Source: Lepidostoma basale (lineage: Eukaryota; Arthropoda; Insecta; Trichoptera; Lepidostomatidae). Taken from it: a stretch of 64,000 nucleotides of DNA. The translations under genes and the position numbers were made by a program. Position 1 is the first letter of the stretch. Each line of letters opens with the position of its first letter. A model generated the notes under the pieces. That model was not told the DNA's origin and made no database searches. It saw only the letters and a list, made by a program, of their open reading frames with translations. The stretch is from NCBI GenBank assembly GCA_022606425.2, contig JAHDVF020001255.1, positions 1-64,000 on the forward strand, written 5' to 3'. Below are positions 33,034 to 45,519 of this stretch, piece by piece.

Positions 33034-34379
33034 GAAGAAAAAAATACTGTTTAATTTCTTAGTCATAAAGATAGGTCAATTTTAAATGATGTAACGTAAA
33101 AACGGTCAAATTGATGTTACGTTATTATTAATTATTATATTTTTTATAATTAAATTTCGTGAATCACAATATTACAGTTAAACTATAGAAAATCTCCTCA
33201 AAGTAGGATATTACGTTGTTGGTGATTAAAATGTTTAATAGGTTCTACTGATAAACGGATAAGCCGTGAGGAATGAACGCATTAAATTCTACAAGATTTG
33301 GAGTCACCAAATTATTCTTCGGGCTCATTTTCCTTTAAATTTAGCTTGTAATAACACAAAAGCTTCGCTATATAAATCTCCCGTAATGAACGACAAAAAT
33401 TAACCCATTCGCCGCTGAAATGGAATTCTGACAACCTGAAATTCGTGCGAAACATAAACAAGAAATTATAAAATTCATTAGAATTTTTCGAAGTTTTGAA
33501 GAAACACTTATTTTATTTAAGTAAGCTATTTTTGTTTTATTTTAAAATGAAAATTCTGTGTAATATTTTTCAATTAAATTTAATTTTAACGTTCAAAAAT
33601 TTTTTATGTATTGATTGGATTTGACTCAATTTGTGGTGAATTATTATTAAAAATAATCCAAAAACACTGAACACAACTACCATATGGTAGTAAACCGGTT
33701 GAAAATAAAATAAAATTGTAATTTTTAGAAATGTATATTTAATTAAATTTTAGTTTTTGACATACACTGATTTTAATTCTTCATAGCTCCAACCGATTTC
33801 AATATTATTATTATATCTTGTTGAATGGAACTGTTCGACATCGTGATGTTATTTAATTTCAAGTTCCCGAATACGAAAGGGTCAAAAGAGGATTGCAAAT
33901 TATGCAGACAGTCAAAAATGTTAGCTGGACAATAAAGTGGGAAGTTAACGGCGGCAGCTTGTCGCTGTGTCCTGTAAGACTAATTAGAGGCCGAGACAAG
34001 AGCAAATGTACTGAAGTTGCTAGAAAGTTTCGCCGTTTGAGGCTTTTATTTACGGCTTTACCTCGTCCGTGCACACCTTTGAACTTTGTCCTTGCTCGCA
34101 CAGCTTTACGGGCTTTTTCTCGCTGTTTTTAACGTGTTTTTAACATAATATACATTTTGTTTGAGATCGTGCCAACGAACAAAACGTTGATACAAAATTC
34201 CAACAACTTAATTTTTTCGCGTATTAAAAATAAGCATCACGTAAATTTAAAGCTATTTAAAATACAAGAAGTGAAGTTTTTCCGAAGATTTATTTCGTCA
34301 TATTGACGAAACAATAAATAAAATATTATATTTAGTTCAGACAATGATGTCAATATAGTGTAGTTTATTACAGACCATC
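33034..34379. other. Spacer with GC-richer island
   Basis: AT-rich with no repeat match. 33850-34135 is GC-richer with a 79-codon plus frame (33893-34132) of no known motif. Confidence 0.35.
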
Positions 34380-34860
34380 TAATTTATGATCTTCTTCTTA
34401 GTCGTATTACTCATGATTCAGTGTCGTGTCCATCCTGTAAACTATCGACCATGGCACGCCATGCGCTCCTGTCACCCGTCAGTCTCCAGGCTGCAGTTTA
34501 TGAAATTCGATCGGACCAGCGGCTTGGAGGACGTCCTTTTTTTATCGCTTTCCCTCTACTTTACCCAGGACGATGAGCTTTTCAAGGTTATCCTGATTTT
34601 TCCGGGCTATGTGCTCAAATTACTTTAACACTCTCTGAGAGCACATCTGCGAAAGTCTTGCCCTGATACCCAGTTGGTAAAAGAGCAACTGGTTTGTTAT
34701 TCTTGCCGTCCAGGGTATACGTAGCATTCGCCGCCTGCATTTTCACATCTCGAAAGCATCAATTTGGACCTCTCCGATGTTTGCATAGTCCAAAACTCGC
34801 AACCATAAAGGAATATGAAGAAAACAAGGGTTTGAAACAATTTAACATATGAACTTGTAA
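34380..34860 (-). mobile_element. GAA-LINE C-terminal relic
   Basis: Minus reading shows GRPPSRWSDRI..., ...AWHGMVDSLQDGHDTES, and a GAAGAAGATC end (plus 34389-34398). Frame broken upstream. Confidence 0.6.
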
Positions 34861-35164
34861 AACTTTTTTTTTTTAAAGTATAGTTATTTTCTACTTTTTA
34901 TTTTTTAACTACCAACCGATTTCGCCCATGCGCGATCGTCACTAGAGTAACAAAATGACGTTTTTTTAAATATACGAGTATTATATTATATTATTGAAAA
35001 CGTCCATTTTCTAGATCTCATCATAGACATATATAATTTTGTCGTAATTGATCAAATGTTTTTATTTTACAATGCATAGCATATATGGTAATGCTCTTGC
35101 AGGCAAAAAACCTTTCACCCATTTAAAGTAAACTTCTAGAAAGCAAACGTCTTCAATGCATTAA
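34861..35164. other. Spacer with hammerhead-like relics
   Basis: 34910-34960 (minus) has GTGACGA, a CGC/GCG hairpin, and GAAATCGGTT next to a TTGGTAG flank, resembling a decayed hammerhead layout. 35085-35120 resembles family J. Both are weak. Confidence 0.35.
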
Positions 35165-35260
35165 CATATAAATAATACGAATGAAAACGTCAGAGTTCTA
35201 GAAGTTTTATTATATTTTATGGGAACGACATGTTTCGCCCTTCTAAGGCTTTTAATTTGA
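35165..35260. repeat. Family A foldback, single arm
   Basis: AATACGAATGAAAACGTCAG to GTTTCGCCCTTCTAAGGC, 5 or so mismatches to the left arm of 21305. Minus core: CCTTAGAAGGGC, GAAA, ACATGT, C; the CUGA part is missing. Confidence 0.7.
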
Positions 35261-35534
35261 GTTTTACATTTGTAATGGTACCCTGAAGAAACTCCATTGA
35301 GAATATAACTGTTTTGATATTTCAAAATCTAAAGAAACTTCTGTATTTATATTATAACGCAAGGTACACGCAAAATATCAAAAAGAACAGTATAATTTTT
35401 AAATTTGATTATTTTTCAGCACTTTCCATGTACAATCGTAGGGATTGGTTTGCAGCAAAGTTTAATATCTTTTCTGGTTCTTGGAATGCCACTTGGACCT
35501 ATAGTATGGTCGTTTTCCTTTACTTTCTACATTT

Positions 35535-35690
35535 TTGATATGTAACAGGTTGATTGAACCCTATTACTGTACACCATATTATGATCTATTGATTCTAAAG
35601 ACATGTATTTGAAAGTTATTCTATCACAATTTTTATTGAGAATTCTACCAGACCAAAGACATCGTAAGAATTTCAGCATTTAACTTATTT
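35535..35690 (-). mobile_element. SINE relic
   Basis: Decayed tail-2 SINE: AACAGGTTGATTGAACCCTA and ACCAGACCAAAGACA blocks on plus. Head missing. Confidence 0.55.
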
Positions 35691-35819
35691 TACTTAGCAT
35701 TTTCGGGTTTCAGAATCATTCCACATCAAACAGCATCATAACTCACCAAAATCGAGAATTTAATTTTTATTAAACTTCTGGCGTTAACGCTGGAATTCCA
35801 CAATGAGAATTTATTAAAT

Positions 35820-36005
35820 GAATTTAAGCATTGTTTAATCAATTTGTGAGTTTATTTTTTTTCAACATGTTTCGGATATTTCACACACTTTCATCGTCAG
35901 GGCAACGAGAAGAAAGAGTTGAGGTATAAAACCTTCGAATCATGTCGAGAAAAATAAACTCGAAAGTGCAATAAATATTGGCTTAATTCATAAAGAATTC
36001 GTCCA
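35820..36005. repeat. Family D foldback
   Basis: Minus arm: CTGACGA (35894-35900), then GAAA (35870-35873), ACATGT, U. Plus arm (35927-35950): AGGT/ACCT hairpin, GAAT, CATGTC, GAG. Arms share AATAAACTC flanks. Confidence 0.6.
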
Positions 36006-37240
36006 AGAATGTAAAATAAATTAAACTTTTAGTTTATTAAACATAATGGGGTACTTTTATATAACCTTAAATTCCTAACTAGTCATAATCCATAACTCGA
36101 AATGAATTGTATTCGATATAGACAGTAACAATACGAGAATAAAAAACTTTTTAAACTGATTCTATGCAACCGAGTCTGGGCGGGACATAACAAAAACCAA
36201 GTTCATCCCATTGGGCCCACCCTGTAGACACGCTACCCTGTACAGAGCCGCTAGCAGATAATAATAATGTTAAAAAAAAATCAAATCCATTTTTTGATTC
36301 GCTTGCATTAAAACGATCTTAATTTATATGGTTTATTTGTATGTACAAACATTAAAGTCTTTTTTTATTTATCCGTAAATAATGTGCTTACTTTTTCTAT
36401 AATTCACGTATAAAAACTTTATTTTAAATAAAAACTAATGCGTCAACACCGTGGAATTCTCTAAAGGCGATTTTTTATTTTATTTTGTAAAACTCAATTT
36501 CATTCAATTTTATTTTTCTCGAAATATTTCGAAGGTATTTCATACACATCATTGGGTGAACGAGGTAAACATATTGTAATGTAATGTGAATAAAAAAAAA
36601 TTGTAGTTCCATTTTATTGTTTTTTACACAAATGGCCGCATTTTACAAAAGTCTTAATTAGGAAAAGCATGCAGATTCCGTAAAAATATTGAAACTTAAA
36701 AAACATAGACATTTCCTATTTATTTTGGTCGGTTTTCTTAATTGAACACCGTTAGGCTTCTTAATCTTGAGCCATGCCGCTTTATTTGAACTATTCATAT
36801 TAGGGTTGGCTTTTGTTTATTTTGGCTGGTTAGTTTTACAGCAGGTTCCTCCCTGACGTCAATACCGTGCCCTTCTTAGAAGGGTCGAAAGCCGCTGTTT
36901 ACTCCTCAGGAATCCTCCAACACCATCCCTCCCGCACACCCCAATCTAGTTATATACCACCACTCTCGACCCCTATTTCAAATTCGATTTTTTTTACATA
37001 TTACAGATAACATGCCAATTCGAAAAAATGCATCGACATCAACAGTACTTGAGTACAATGCTAATAAACTGAATACTTAAAAAATAAGTTTTTTCCTCAA
37101 GTCACCGATTTGGAAGAATGCATCGATACCGATACACGAACAAGCACGACACTAATGAGGATGAAAACTTTCAAAAATTTAGAGTATTTTCCTTTTAAAC
37201 ACCGTCTCATTAATATTTTTTTAAATCGAGTTCCGAAACG
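36006..37240. other. Mixed spacer with decayed family D copy
   Basis: 36470-36600 is a degenerate D arm (TTCTCGAAATATTTCGAAGG). 36730-36990 is GC-richer and unique in the window. The rest is AT-rich. Confidence 0.4.
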
Positions 37241-37243
37241 ATC

Positions 37244-37491
37244 ATGTTCAGCGGTTTGATCGCTATCCACAATTCGAATATATTGTGTATAAAAAGCCCG
37301 TCAGTATCGGCTCTGAGGATGGGCGGGCTGAAGTGGGAATATGCTAGCCATATCTGTCGGAGAACCGACGGCCGATGGGGGAGACGGGTTCTGGAGTGGA
37401 GACCGCGTACAGGATTCCGCAGAGTTGGATGTCCCCCTGTCCGCTGGACCGACGATCTGAAGAGGATTTCTGGACATGGATGGATGGGAGA
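37244..37491 (+). mobile_element. RTE-type LINE C-terminal relic
   Basis: Frame GGLKWEYASHICRRTDGRWG, RRVLEWRPRT and PPVRWTDDLKRISGHGWM: the RTE-type tail order seen at 14510-14993. It is cut at 37491 by the hairpin element. Confidence 0.75.
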
Positions 37492-37734
37492 CCCTTCAAG
37501 GACGAGCGTGACCGTATGGTAACACTACACGCATTTATCAAATGTCATCCCCACCCAAGCTATTTTTGCCGGATGTGACAGAGTGGGGGATAATTCAGTT
37601 CGTAATGCAGACGCATTCATTACAAACCGAATTATCCCCCACTCTGCCCACATCCGGCAAAAATAGCTTGGATGGGGATGACATTTGATAAATGCGTGAA
37701 GTGTTACCATACGGTCACGCTCGTCCTTGAAGGG
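37492..37734. mobile_element. Hairpin MITE with CCCTTCAAGG ends
   Basis: Arms of about 116 bp (37492-37607, 37618-37734) with about five mismatches and a 10-base loop. Ends are CCCTTCAAGG; the right end is followed by TTAA, the left is preceded by GAGA. CCC ends beside TTAA suggest a piggyBac relative, but one TTAA is missing. Confidence 0.75.
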
Positions 37735-38035
37735 TTAAATAAATCCGATAACATTTATCGCCTTTTTGTCAAATTACGAAGTTCATTTATATTATACGTA
37801 TTTTGGAGAGTTGATTCTTAAAAAACAGCAAACTTCAAAAGTGAAAACAAAACTTGATTCCTTTTTCAAAGCAGGATTATCGAAAGCAAGCGCGTTGATA
37901 TCAATCAGCAACGTCACTTCACTAGAATTTTGTTTGTGTTTTGTATTGTTTATTTATATCTAAATGCAGTGTACATATTGTATTTTCAAAAAAATGTTTT
38001 TGGATTTATTTTAAACCTATTTTTATATAACGCAC
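37735..38035. other. Unassigned spacer
   Basis: AT-rich; no feature recognised. Confidence 0.5.
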
Positions 38036-38545
38036 AATGGTGTTCTTGTGCCGACCCTTATGTATGGAAGTGAAGCATGGAACTGGCAAAATAAGGATGA
38101 AAGTAGAATAAATGCAGTAGTAATGAGATCTCTAAGACGAATGTTTAGCAAATCTGTATATGAAAGAGTGACACACGCAAGTATAAGAAGTGAATGTGGT
38201 GCGAATGAAAGTGTTATGAACAAACTAAGGAAAGGGTCATTAAGATGGTTTGGAAACATGGAAAGAATGAGTGAAGACAGAATGGTAAAGAAGGTATATG
38301 TAAACGGTGTGAACGGGGCTAGAAATAGAGGAAGGCCGAGGAAAACGTGGCACGATCAAATCAGTAAAATATTAAATGTCGGTCATGTGAGGAGTCGGAG
38401 AAATCGACGTGCGTGCATGACAAGATGTATGAATGTAGAGGACGCGAGAGAAGTATTTCAGGACAGAACAGCGTGGTGTTCCATTCTTTCTGCCTAACCC
38501 TCCGGAGAGACGGCGTGATGGTAAGTTAGTTAGTTAGTTAGTTAT
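38036..38545 (+). mobile_element. RTE-A 3' copy with open frame
   Basis: Plus frame of 149 codons: MPTLMYGSEAWNWQNKDESR through MFSKSVYERV, SLRWFGNMERM and RKTWHDQISKIL to SILSA; the last codons shift in CCTAACCCTCCGG. Tail TTAGTTAGTTAGTTAG to 38545. Confidence 0.85.
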
Positions 38546-38549
38546 ATAT

Positions 38550-39284
38550 CGGACTTTTGGCTTTAACGGACACCCTCTCCCCCCAATTAGTTCGTTAGAT
38601 CGAGGTTTTACTGTATTGCAATCGCTGTGAATAAATAAAAAATAAATATTACCATTCATGCATTGAGATTAATATTGGTTTCCGTAGCTCCCTGACAAAA
38701 CGTCTCGCACTGCACCCCGCGTTCGCTTCCCGCTCCGCTCCTGCCACCCTATTGTCACCATGATTAATGGCGCGGACTTCCCGTAAGGTTACTTTCCCAA
38801 AAAGTGTCCAGCAACAACCCGCTAAGCATTAATTAACATCAGTGGGGTAATTAATTTAACGCCAGCCCCCAAATGGATAAACTTGAACTGCGTAACACAC
38901 AATCAAGGTTTTTATTGCTTTTTGGGGTTTATATCTGCCTTTTCACTTTATTGTCTGAGGATAAATCATTTTTGACTGCGATTTTATCAACTAAAGTGCG
39001 GCGTTAACTTCATATACGGCCAAGTGCAAATTTACTTTTTTTAATATACAATATATTATATTGGTTCTGCTTTTGAAAATTTGGTTTGGTTCATATGGTG
39101 CTCCTGTCAATTTGGAGATATTTCATGTATAAGTGAATTGTTTTGGTCAATTTGATTATTGCCGCTCTTTATGATAGTTGTTTGTGACAAAAAATACGTT
39201 TTTACTGTTTTGGTGTTAAAATTATATAAGTTTTTTCGTTTATTAAAAAAAATTTGACAGGTGTAAAAATATTTTTTTCATTTG
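38550..39284. other. Spacer with GC-rich island
   Basis: 38670-38890 is GC-rich, unique in the window and carries no long frame; candidate conserved element. The remainder is AT-rich. Confidence 0.35.
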
Positions 39285-39740
39285 TTCCAATGACAATTTG
39301 AATAAATTCTATAATAATATTTTTAAGTTCTTGCTGGTGTTGGATTGTTTTAAGTGCCTAATTACAGTAAATTTAAAAAAATAGTGGATTACGTGGAATA
39401 AAATTAAATAAACACAAATGTCCGGATCGTCCAGCTGACGACAAGTGCACCATCTAAAATAACATTGTGTGTTAAATTATTTTTCTTTGTTATTTTATTT
39501 TATATCATTGTATTTCAGATAATTTGTTTTAGATTTATTATGTAGATGTTGAACGATCGAAGTGTGCGCGGGAGATGCCTTTTGGTGGCGATGAGGTTCG
39601 CAACCCATCACACCGCGACTCTCGCGATGGCGAAAAGAGAAGGATGGAGTGCCGCATCGATTAAAGTGTGGCAGTCCATTCTTTCTGCCTACCCTTTCGG
39701 GGAGACGGCGTGATGGTTAGTTAGTTAGTTAGTTAATATA
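39285..39740 (+). mobile_element. Q element with RTE-A 3' tail
   Basis: Plus-strand counterpart of 26525-27030: CTTGCTGGTGTTGG..., GTGCACCATCTAAAA, GATGAGGTTCGCAACCC, GGATGGAGTGCCGCATCG, then the RTE-A end (TTCTTTCTGCCTACCC to GATGGTTAGTTAG). The last 65 bp or so are shared with RTE-A, the rest is not. Confidence 0.78.
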
Positions 39741-39939
39741 CAATAAAGTATATATTTTTTAATAAATCATAAAGATATGTGGTATATTTATTGTTTCTTG
39801 AACAATGATGTAAAATTTCTTCAACTTCTTCGTGTTGTGAGTTCATTGAACAATGTTTATAAGTTTGTAAACAACATTAACTTTATTTAAAAAATTAAAT
39901 TAAAATACAAACATATATCATATAGGCATATGGGATCCA

Positions 39940-40172
39940 ATGAAGAGAGGATACCACAATCATAAAAAAACGAATATGGAAAGCCGCTGTGCGATGGAAT
40001 TAGGAACTCACGGATATGAGAAATATGCGTGGTCAAGAATTTCTTAAGGTGAGGGAGGCAAAGGAGAATATACTGGTGTGATCACGTAGAAGGAATGCAT
40101 AAATTCAGATTTCTTCACATTGTATTCCACGGCCAACCCTAAGGTAGTCGACCCTCGGGCAGACCAACAAAG
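39940..40172 (+). mobile_element. GAA-LINE 3' relic
   Basis: Degenerate LINE end: ...GGAAAGCCGCTGTGCGATGG..., ATCACGTAGAAGGAATGC, CTCGGGCAGACCAACAAAGA. The last block also occurs at 57617-57640. It runs into the (GAA)n expansion. Confidence 0.5.
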
Positions 40173-40180
40173 AGGTAGAT

Positions 40181-40242
<62 letters not shown>

Positions 40243-40325
40243 GGAAGAAGAGGAAAAAGAGGAAGAAGAGGAAGAAGAGGAAGAAGAGGAAGAAGAGGAA
40301 GAAGAGTAAAAAAAGGAAGAGAAGA
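40173..40325 (+). repeat. (GAA)n/(GAAGAG)n microsatellite
   Basis: Pure AGAAGA units to about 40222, then GAGGAA-rich units to 40325. It is placed where GAA-LINEs have their short (GAA)n tail, so it is probably an expanded LINE tail. Confidence 0.9.
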
Positions 40326-40439
40326 AGTAGAACATATTTCAATTCAGTGCTTTCGTTCAAAGGTTTTTTTTTATTTTGTATTTTTCCAACAAATAAAAAA
40401 AAAATTAAAAACATATTCAAATGTGATTTCGCAAACTGA

Positions 40440-40980
40440 ATTGAAATTGAATAAAAAATAATTTATAACAATATCGTCGCTAAAATACTAACACCCAAGC
40501 ATGTACCATATATGGTACATGTTACATTTTTGGATAATTTGCATTCTTACCAATTAAAGTAATTTGTTGTTATGCCACAAACCACAACCGGACAAACTGC
40601 AATTCCAAAAGCATTCATTAGTATTGAAACTGGTCGAAATTATTTCCTGGGTGAAAACAAATATAAAAGCGTGTTACGAGCATAAGCCAGTCCTGCCACA
40701 CTTCCGGTATCGCGCGTCACTTCCGGTCAGGTGGCGACACGCCGGAAGCTGCAGGCAGATAGCAGATTCATCCCACAGCTCATATCCAGAGAGCAGATTC
40801 ACTTCCTATTGTCACAGTTCCATATATTACGGTATTATAGTATTATTTTATATTACAATCGGACTGCCAAGTGCAGTGGCTGGACGTGAGATTATTTTAT
40901 TAAAGTACTTATTTCAAAATAAACGTGTATTAATAATGTCAATAACGCAATAATGTAAATTAATAAATATAAAATAATAA
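40440..40980. other. Unassigned, GC-richer island
   Basis: 40690-40810 is GC-rich (ACTTCCGGTCAGGTGGCGAC). It ends in TTTCAAAATAAACGTGTATT. Could be a solo LTR, but no partner or clear ends are visible. Confidence 0.3.
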
Positions 40981-41125
40981 GATGAGGTTCGCAACCCATC
41001 ACACCGCGTCTCCCGCGGAGCGAAAATAATAGGATGGAGTGTCGCATCGGTTAAAGTGTGAAAGTCCATTTTTTCTGCCTACCCTTTAGGAGAGACGGCG
41101 TGATGGTTAGTTAGTTAGTTAGTTT
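40981..41125 (+). mobile_element. Q element, 5'-truncated
   Basis: Starts at GATGAGGTTCGCAACCC and ends with the RTE-A tail TGATGGTTAGTTAGTTAG. 145 bp. Confidence 0.75.
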
Positions 41126-41149
41126 AAAATAATAAGAGCTCTAAAGTAC

Positions 41150-41880
41150 TTATATAAAATAGATAGAGTGTCAAATGCATGTATCATAATTGAATGTCGT
41201 GCAAATGAAAGTGTTATAAACAAAACAATGGATTGGTCATTGCGATGAAAAGAAAGGATTGTAAAGAAAGTATATATAAACGACGTAAACGGATCTAAAA
41301 ATAGATAAAGACTGAGAAAAACATCAAAACAATATACTTCGAGAACTCGGCCGTACTGGAGAATGTTTGGCTTTTTGTTCCCGATAAATATCTCCGACAG
41401 CGACAGCACAGATTGTTTTACCTACCGACCGCCAGAAGCAACCTGCCTCTGGTGACACCGGTGGGAAGAGCAATTAGTCTGCTGAACGCGGTCTTCTCGG
41501 AGATCGACGTCTTTCACGTTAGTGAAAGTACGTTTAGGGGACAAATACTCTTGACTTTGGAAAGTATCTTGTCTTCCTAATATCGAACCATCACAAATGC
41601 GTTACTGGTTGTTGTATGTGTTTAATATCTTACCTGTAATCAATAGATGCCTTAAACATTTATGCTGTTTATAATGTCTTTTGAATAAATAAACTGATTT
41701 GATTTGATTTTCTTTGATTTGACAATCGAATATTAAAAGTCGGTCACGTAAGAAGTCGGAGAAATCGGTGTGCGTGTATGTTTGAATGAAAAGGAAGTGA
41801 GAGAAGTATGTCAGGACAGAACAATGTGTTTCTACCTACCCCTGAAGAGACGGCGTGAAGGTTAGTAAGTTAAATAATAA
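41150..41880 (+). mobile_element. RTE-A relic split by LINE-B
   Basis: RTE-A halves at 41150-41335 (to AGACTGAGAAAAACATC) and 41715-41880 (from AATCGAATATTAAAAGTCGG to GGCGTGAAGGTTAGTAAGTT). The LINE-B 3' end lies between. Confidence 0.7.
41337..41715 (+). mobile_element. LINE-B 3' end nested in RTE-A
   Basis: Encodes ENSAVLENVWLFV-like, RQRQHRLF and AISLLNAVFSEIDVFH segments with frameshifts. Ends AATAAATAAACTGATTTGATT. Confidence 0.7.
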
Positions 41881-42086
41881 AAAATCTTCTAAAAGTATTT
41901 GATCGCATTAAAGATGTCACGAACCACCCTTAGCAGATTCTGGAAATTAATGAAGTGTCATAATATACGAGTGAGGGGGTATATCTAATTCTTGTACAGT
42001 ATAATAAATACCAAGTATATGATAAAGGACAAACGGTCAAAAGTTATTATATTTCATATATTATACGACTTCCCTTATATGAATTG

Positions 42087-42345
42087 TCACGTTTCATTAA
42101 AACCTCAGAATTTAATAATATCACTCACCTGAACACTTTCTTATACTTGTGGGGATACAGTCGAATAGTGTACGTGCAAGAAACAACAGGGCAAGACAAA
42201 CGAACCTGACGCCTTGCCGAACAAATCACACTATTGTAAATTAATTATTTATAAAAAAACTAATATAAAAACGAGTGTTTTTAATAACAATCCCTGGTTA
42301 CTTCTAAAAAAGGTGCAACCCACATTGGTGACCCCGACGCGACGT
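42087..42345 (+). repeat. LTR-end relic with primer-binding-like site
   Basis: A segment ending ...GGTGCAACCCACA (42324) is followed by TGGTGACCCCGACGCGACG (from 42326), a form typical of the LTR/primer-site junction of insect Ty3/Gypsy elements. TGTCACGTTTC at 42087 could be the LTR start. No coding part or second LTR is seen. Confidence 0.4.
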
Positions 42346-42544
42346 GACATTGTTTTAGAACCTTAACATTTTTAGAATTTTCCTCAATATTTCTTAAACA
42401 CACAATTAAAAATCGTTCATTTATATATACGAGTTTTTTGAACAATTGAAAAACCTCCATAGATTGTTTCAGTCAAAAATTAGTAGGCTTTCATGTTATT
42501 TAGGAAAATAAGAACGTTTTTTTACTAAATATATGTATATTGTT

Positions 42545-42850
42545 TGTGACGGTGGGCTGTCCTAGGATGATGATGCCCAGCCATCTCTACATCTCTTCGG
42601 CAGCCTTCCTAGTAATCTCTTGCTGCTTGGGTTTTCATCTTTAATAATTTTTGCAATACTTGTATTCTCCATGCAATCCACGTGGTCTCTCCAAAGGCGC
42701 CTTCTGTTTCCCTCATCTCACTATGTCCTCAACACCATAGACATATCTTATCGTTTCATTTCTGATCCGATCTCTGAGGGTTTTGCCTGCGATGGAGCGT
42801 AGGATTCGCATTTCTGCTACATACTTCTTGTATACATTAATTTTACAAAA
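42545..42850 (-). mobile_element. GAA-LINE C-terminal relic
   Basis: Minus-strand copy of the family at 62175-62560 (TLRDRIRNETIRYVYGVEDI-like and RLWRDHVDCMENTSIAKII-like segments after correction for frame). Same order, lower quality. Confidence 0.65.
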
Positions 42851-45519
42851 AAATATATTCTTAAAACTCCATATCTTATTATTATAAAGAAAACGTCAAT
42901 TTTTCGCTAGTTTTATTCTTAAAACACATCTTTTTTATCTACTTTATATGCGAAACATGTCATTCTCGCTTCTTCGTTTGTTTAATTTGGAGTTTTCATT
43001 TATCACTGTCCATGAAACAATAAATTAACATTAACTCTCAATTTTAGAGCACTAAAAAATAATAACTAATATTATAATATAATATGTATACGAAAAGTTT
43101 ACCGTGCCACCAGATATAGTTAAATATTATGTTTAAATAACTTTTATAAAAATTAATCACAATTTTTTAATGTTACAGGTTAATCTGGAAAATATGTTTA
43201 TTTTTATATTTAATACCATCCACTTCACAACACATTATTATAACACCCTGCATAAATAAAAAGTTCAAAAATTTAAGAATCAACCCCCCTGAATCCAACC
43301 GTTTCACGACGCGGTTTGACAGTTTTACAACCCCAATTTCCAAAATTCGAAATTGTCTTCGAAGTTCCTTATCCCCTCACGACGTGACGACAAGATGAAC
43401 CGCTGGATTAGGATTGGCCCCGCACCGCGACTTCCGGTTGATAAGATCTTCGCAAACTTCCTTCCGTTTCCTCCCGAAAGAACAATGGTGAAGGTCTTGT
43501 CTTGGAGGAAGTGTTTATTATCATCCCTCATCTAACATTGTTATACTCCCTTAGTTTTGAAATAGACACGGGGTTAAGAAAATTGTTGCATTAAAATTAC
43601 ACAAATTTTGGAATTGTTTCTTGGTTCAAAGATGTAGATTTCTTTAGATTATATATTGAATTTTATACAATTCATTTTGTGTATAAGACAATAGATTATT
43701 TGATAACATTTTGTTAGTTTAATAATGACAAAACTACAATGATTTTTCAAATATTGTTCTGATTTATTATTTACAAATATAATATTTTTCGATAATCCAA
43801 AGGAATTTACTCTGTGACAATCCATAATTATGGTTAATGTATAAATTAAAACACTGTTATTTTTCGATATCGAGTAAACAAATTTTGTCGATAAATTTCG
43901 AATGCGTTAATCCTTCGATGGGAAAACTAAATAAACTCACCAAAATAAATAAAGTTACTATTATATATAGTCTATATAATTCTCTCGACTACGAAGGTTT
44001 AATGCATTTGAAATATATCAAGCCAAATAGACAGCAAAGTGGGAAATACTGTATTTGAATTCACATATAAATCTTATAAAATTGTCTATTAGACAATTAA
44101 CCCACGCGGACTATTACTGAACTCTGTAAATAAGTAAATATGTACACGTTATTATGACAAAAAAGTACTGTTAATGTAACATGAAAACAAAAATAACCTA
44201 ATAAAGAGAAAACACGTTCCTCTCAAGTACAAATTATAAACATGGCGATATTAGTTATGTGACGGTCTTTCTACTGATACAATTTTTTGTATGATCACCG
44301 CTCCACGGACTTTGAAAAGGTGTCGATCCGATGCAATATAATTCAACGTCCTAATTACTTTTACATTTATGGCATACGCAATCTAGTAACTTTTGAACCA
44401 TCCTGTCTAAAAAGCCGGGTAAGTAGCGAAATATATTTACGACACTAAAGTCCAGGGGTCTTCATGTTTTTATATTAAAAGCTGTGTTTCGTTTGTGTAA
44501 TTTCGTAATAAACTTTATCTTGCTGAAGTTTTCTGTTTAGCGTTATAGTTTTGACACAGAATAGCCAGAGGAGGTTTTTAAAAGCTCTTTTTGTTTCTTC
44601 GAAAGTTTAACAAGTTTCGTAAGTTTACGTTCTGAAAATTTGCAAGGATTCTAAAATATGGTTCATTATAACGTGTTCACGAGGTGAGCTTATTTTCAAA
44701 AATCACCTTTACTAAAGCTTCTAACAGTTATTGTTATATGCATTATTAAATTTTGATTTGATTTTGGGAGGGTGCACGTAAACAAATGTTTTTCTTGTGT
44801 TATTTATTTATTCCTACATCCAATCGTAATGCTAAATTGACAAAATTATAAAAATAATAAGTTTTTAATGCATATTCAATTTTCTGTAATGAATAAACTT
44901 TTATAAATAAAATCGATTGCTACTTTTTTTTCAAATGTAGCAAAGCGAATTATTTACTAAAGGCAATTTTAATATTAAAGGCTTTTTAATCAATTTCATA
45001 TGTGTCATATATTTTATCATTCTCTCAATGATAAAAGCATCTGACTGTCAATATTTTGGGGAAAATAAAAACAAACATTTAAACGTGTATTTTATTCATA
45101 ATAAAATATTTATAATAAAATTATACTGCAATTATGTTATAAAATCAATTAAATATTAGCAAAACTAAATTTAACGATTAAATTATTTGTAAAAATATAT
45201 ACAGTATTTTAATAAACCAAAAATATTGATATATTAAGTAAGATATTAAGTAAGAAATGGATTTAAACGCTTCTAAAATACAATTAATTTTGACTATTTA
45301 ATAAAGTAATAACTTTACCAAAAATAAAACAAAACAAAAAAAAATCAATTGTGTATTTTCATTAAAAGTCATAACATAAACATTTTAAGTTTTTGACCGG
45401 CAAAGAAAGCCGAATGTTTGATTATTAAATTCACCTAATAAATTAAGTTTTCACATGAACTGTGGTATTGCTACTATGCTTAATAAACATATTATGTTTT
45501 CGATAATAATCTTTCCTCT
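42851..45519. other. Mostly unassigned DNA
   Basis: 42880-43010 resembles one arm of family A (GCGAAACATGTCATTCTCGC). 43260-43560 is a GC-rich unique island. 44240-44700 is moderately GC-rich. The rest is strongly AT-rich. No gene. Confidence 0.4.

Noticed and set aside
40120..40461. 113-codon plus frame rich in Arg/Gly/Glu and its Phe/Leu-rich minus counterpart
   Set aside because: Pure translation of the GAA/GAAGAG microsatellite.
40690..40950. Solo LTR
   Set aside because: GC-rich with a possible poly-A signal, but no clear termini, target duplication or partner.
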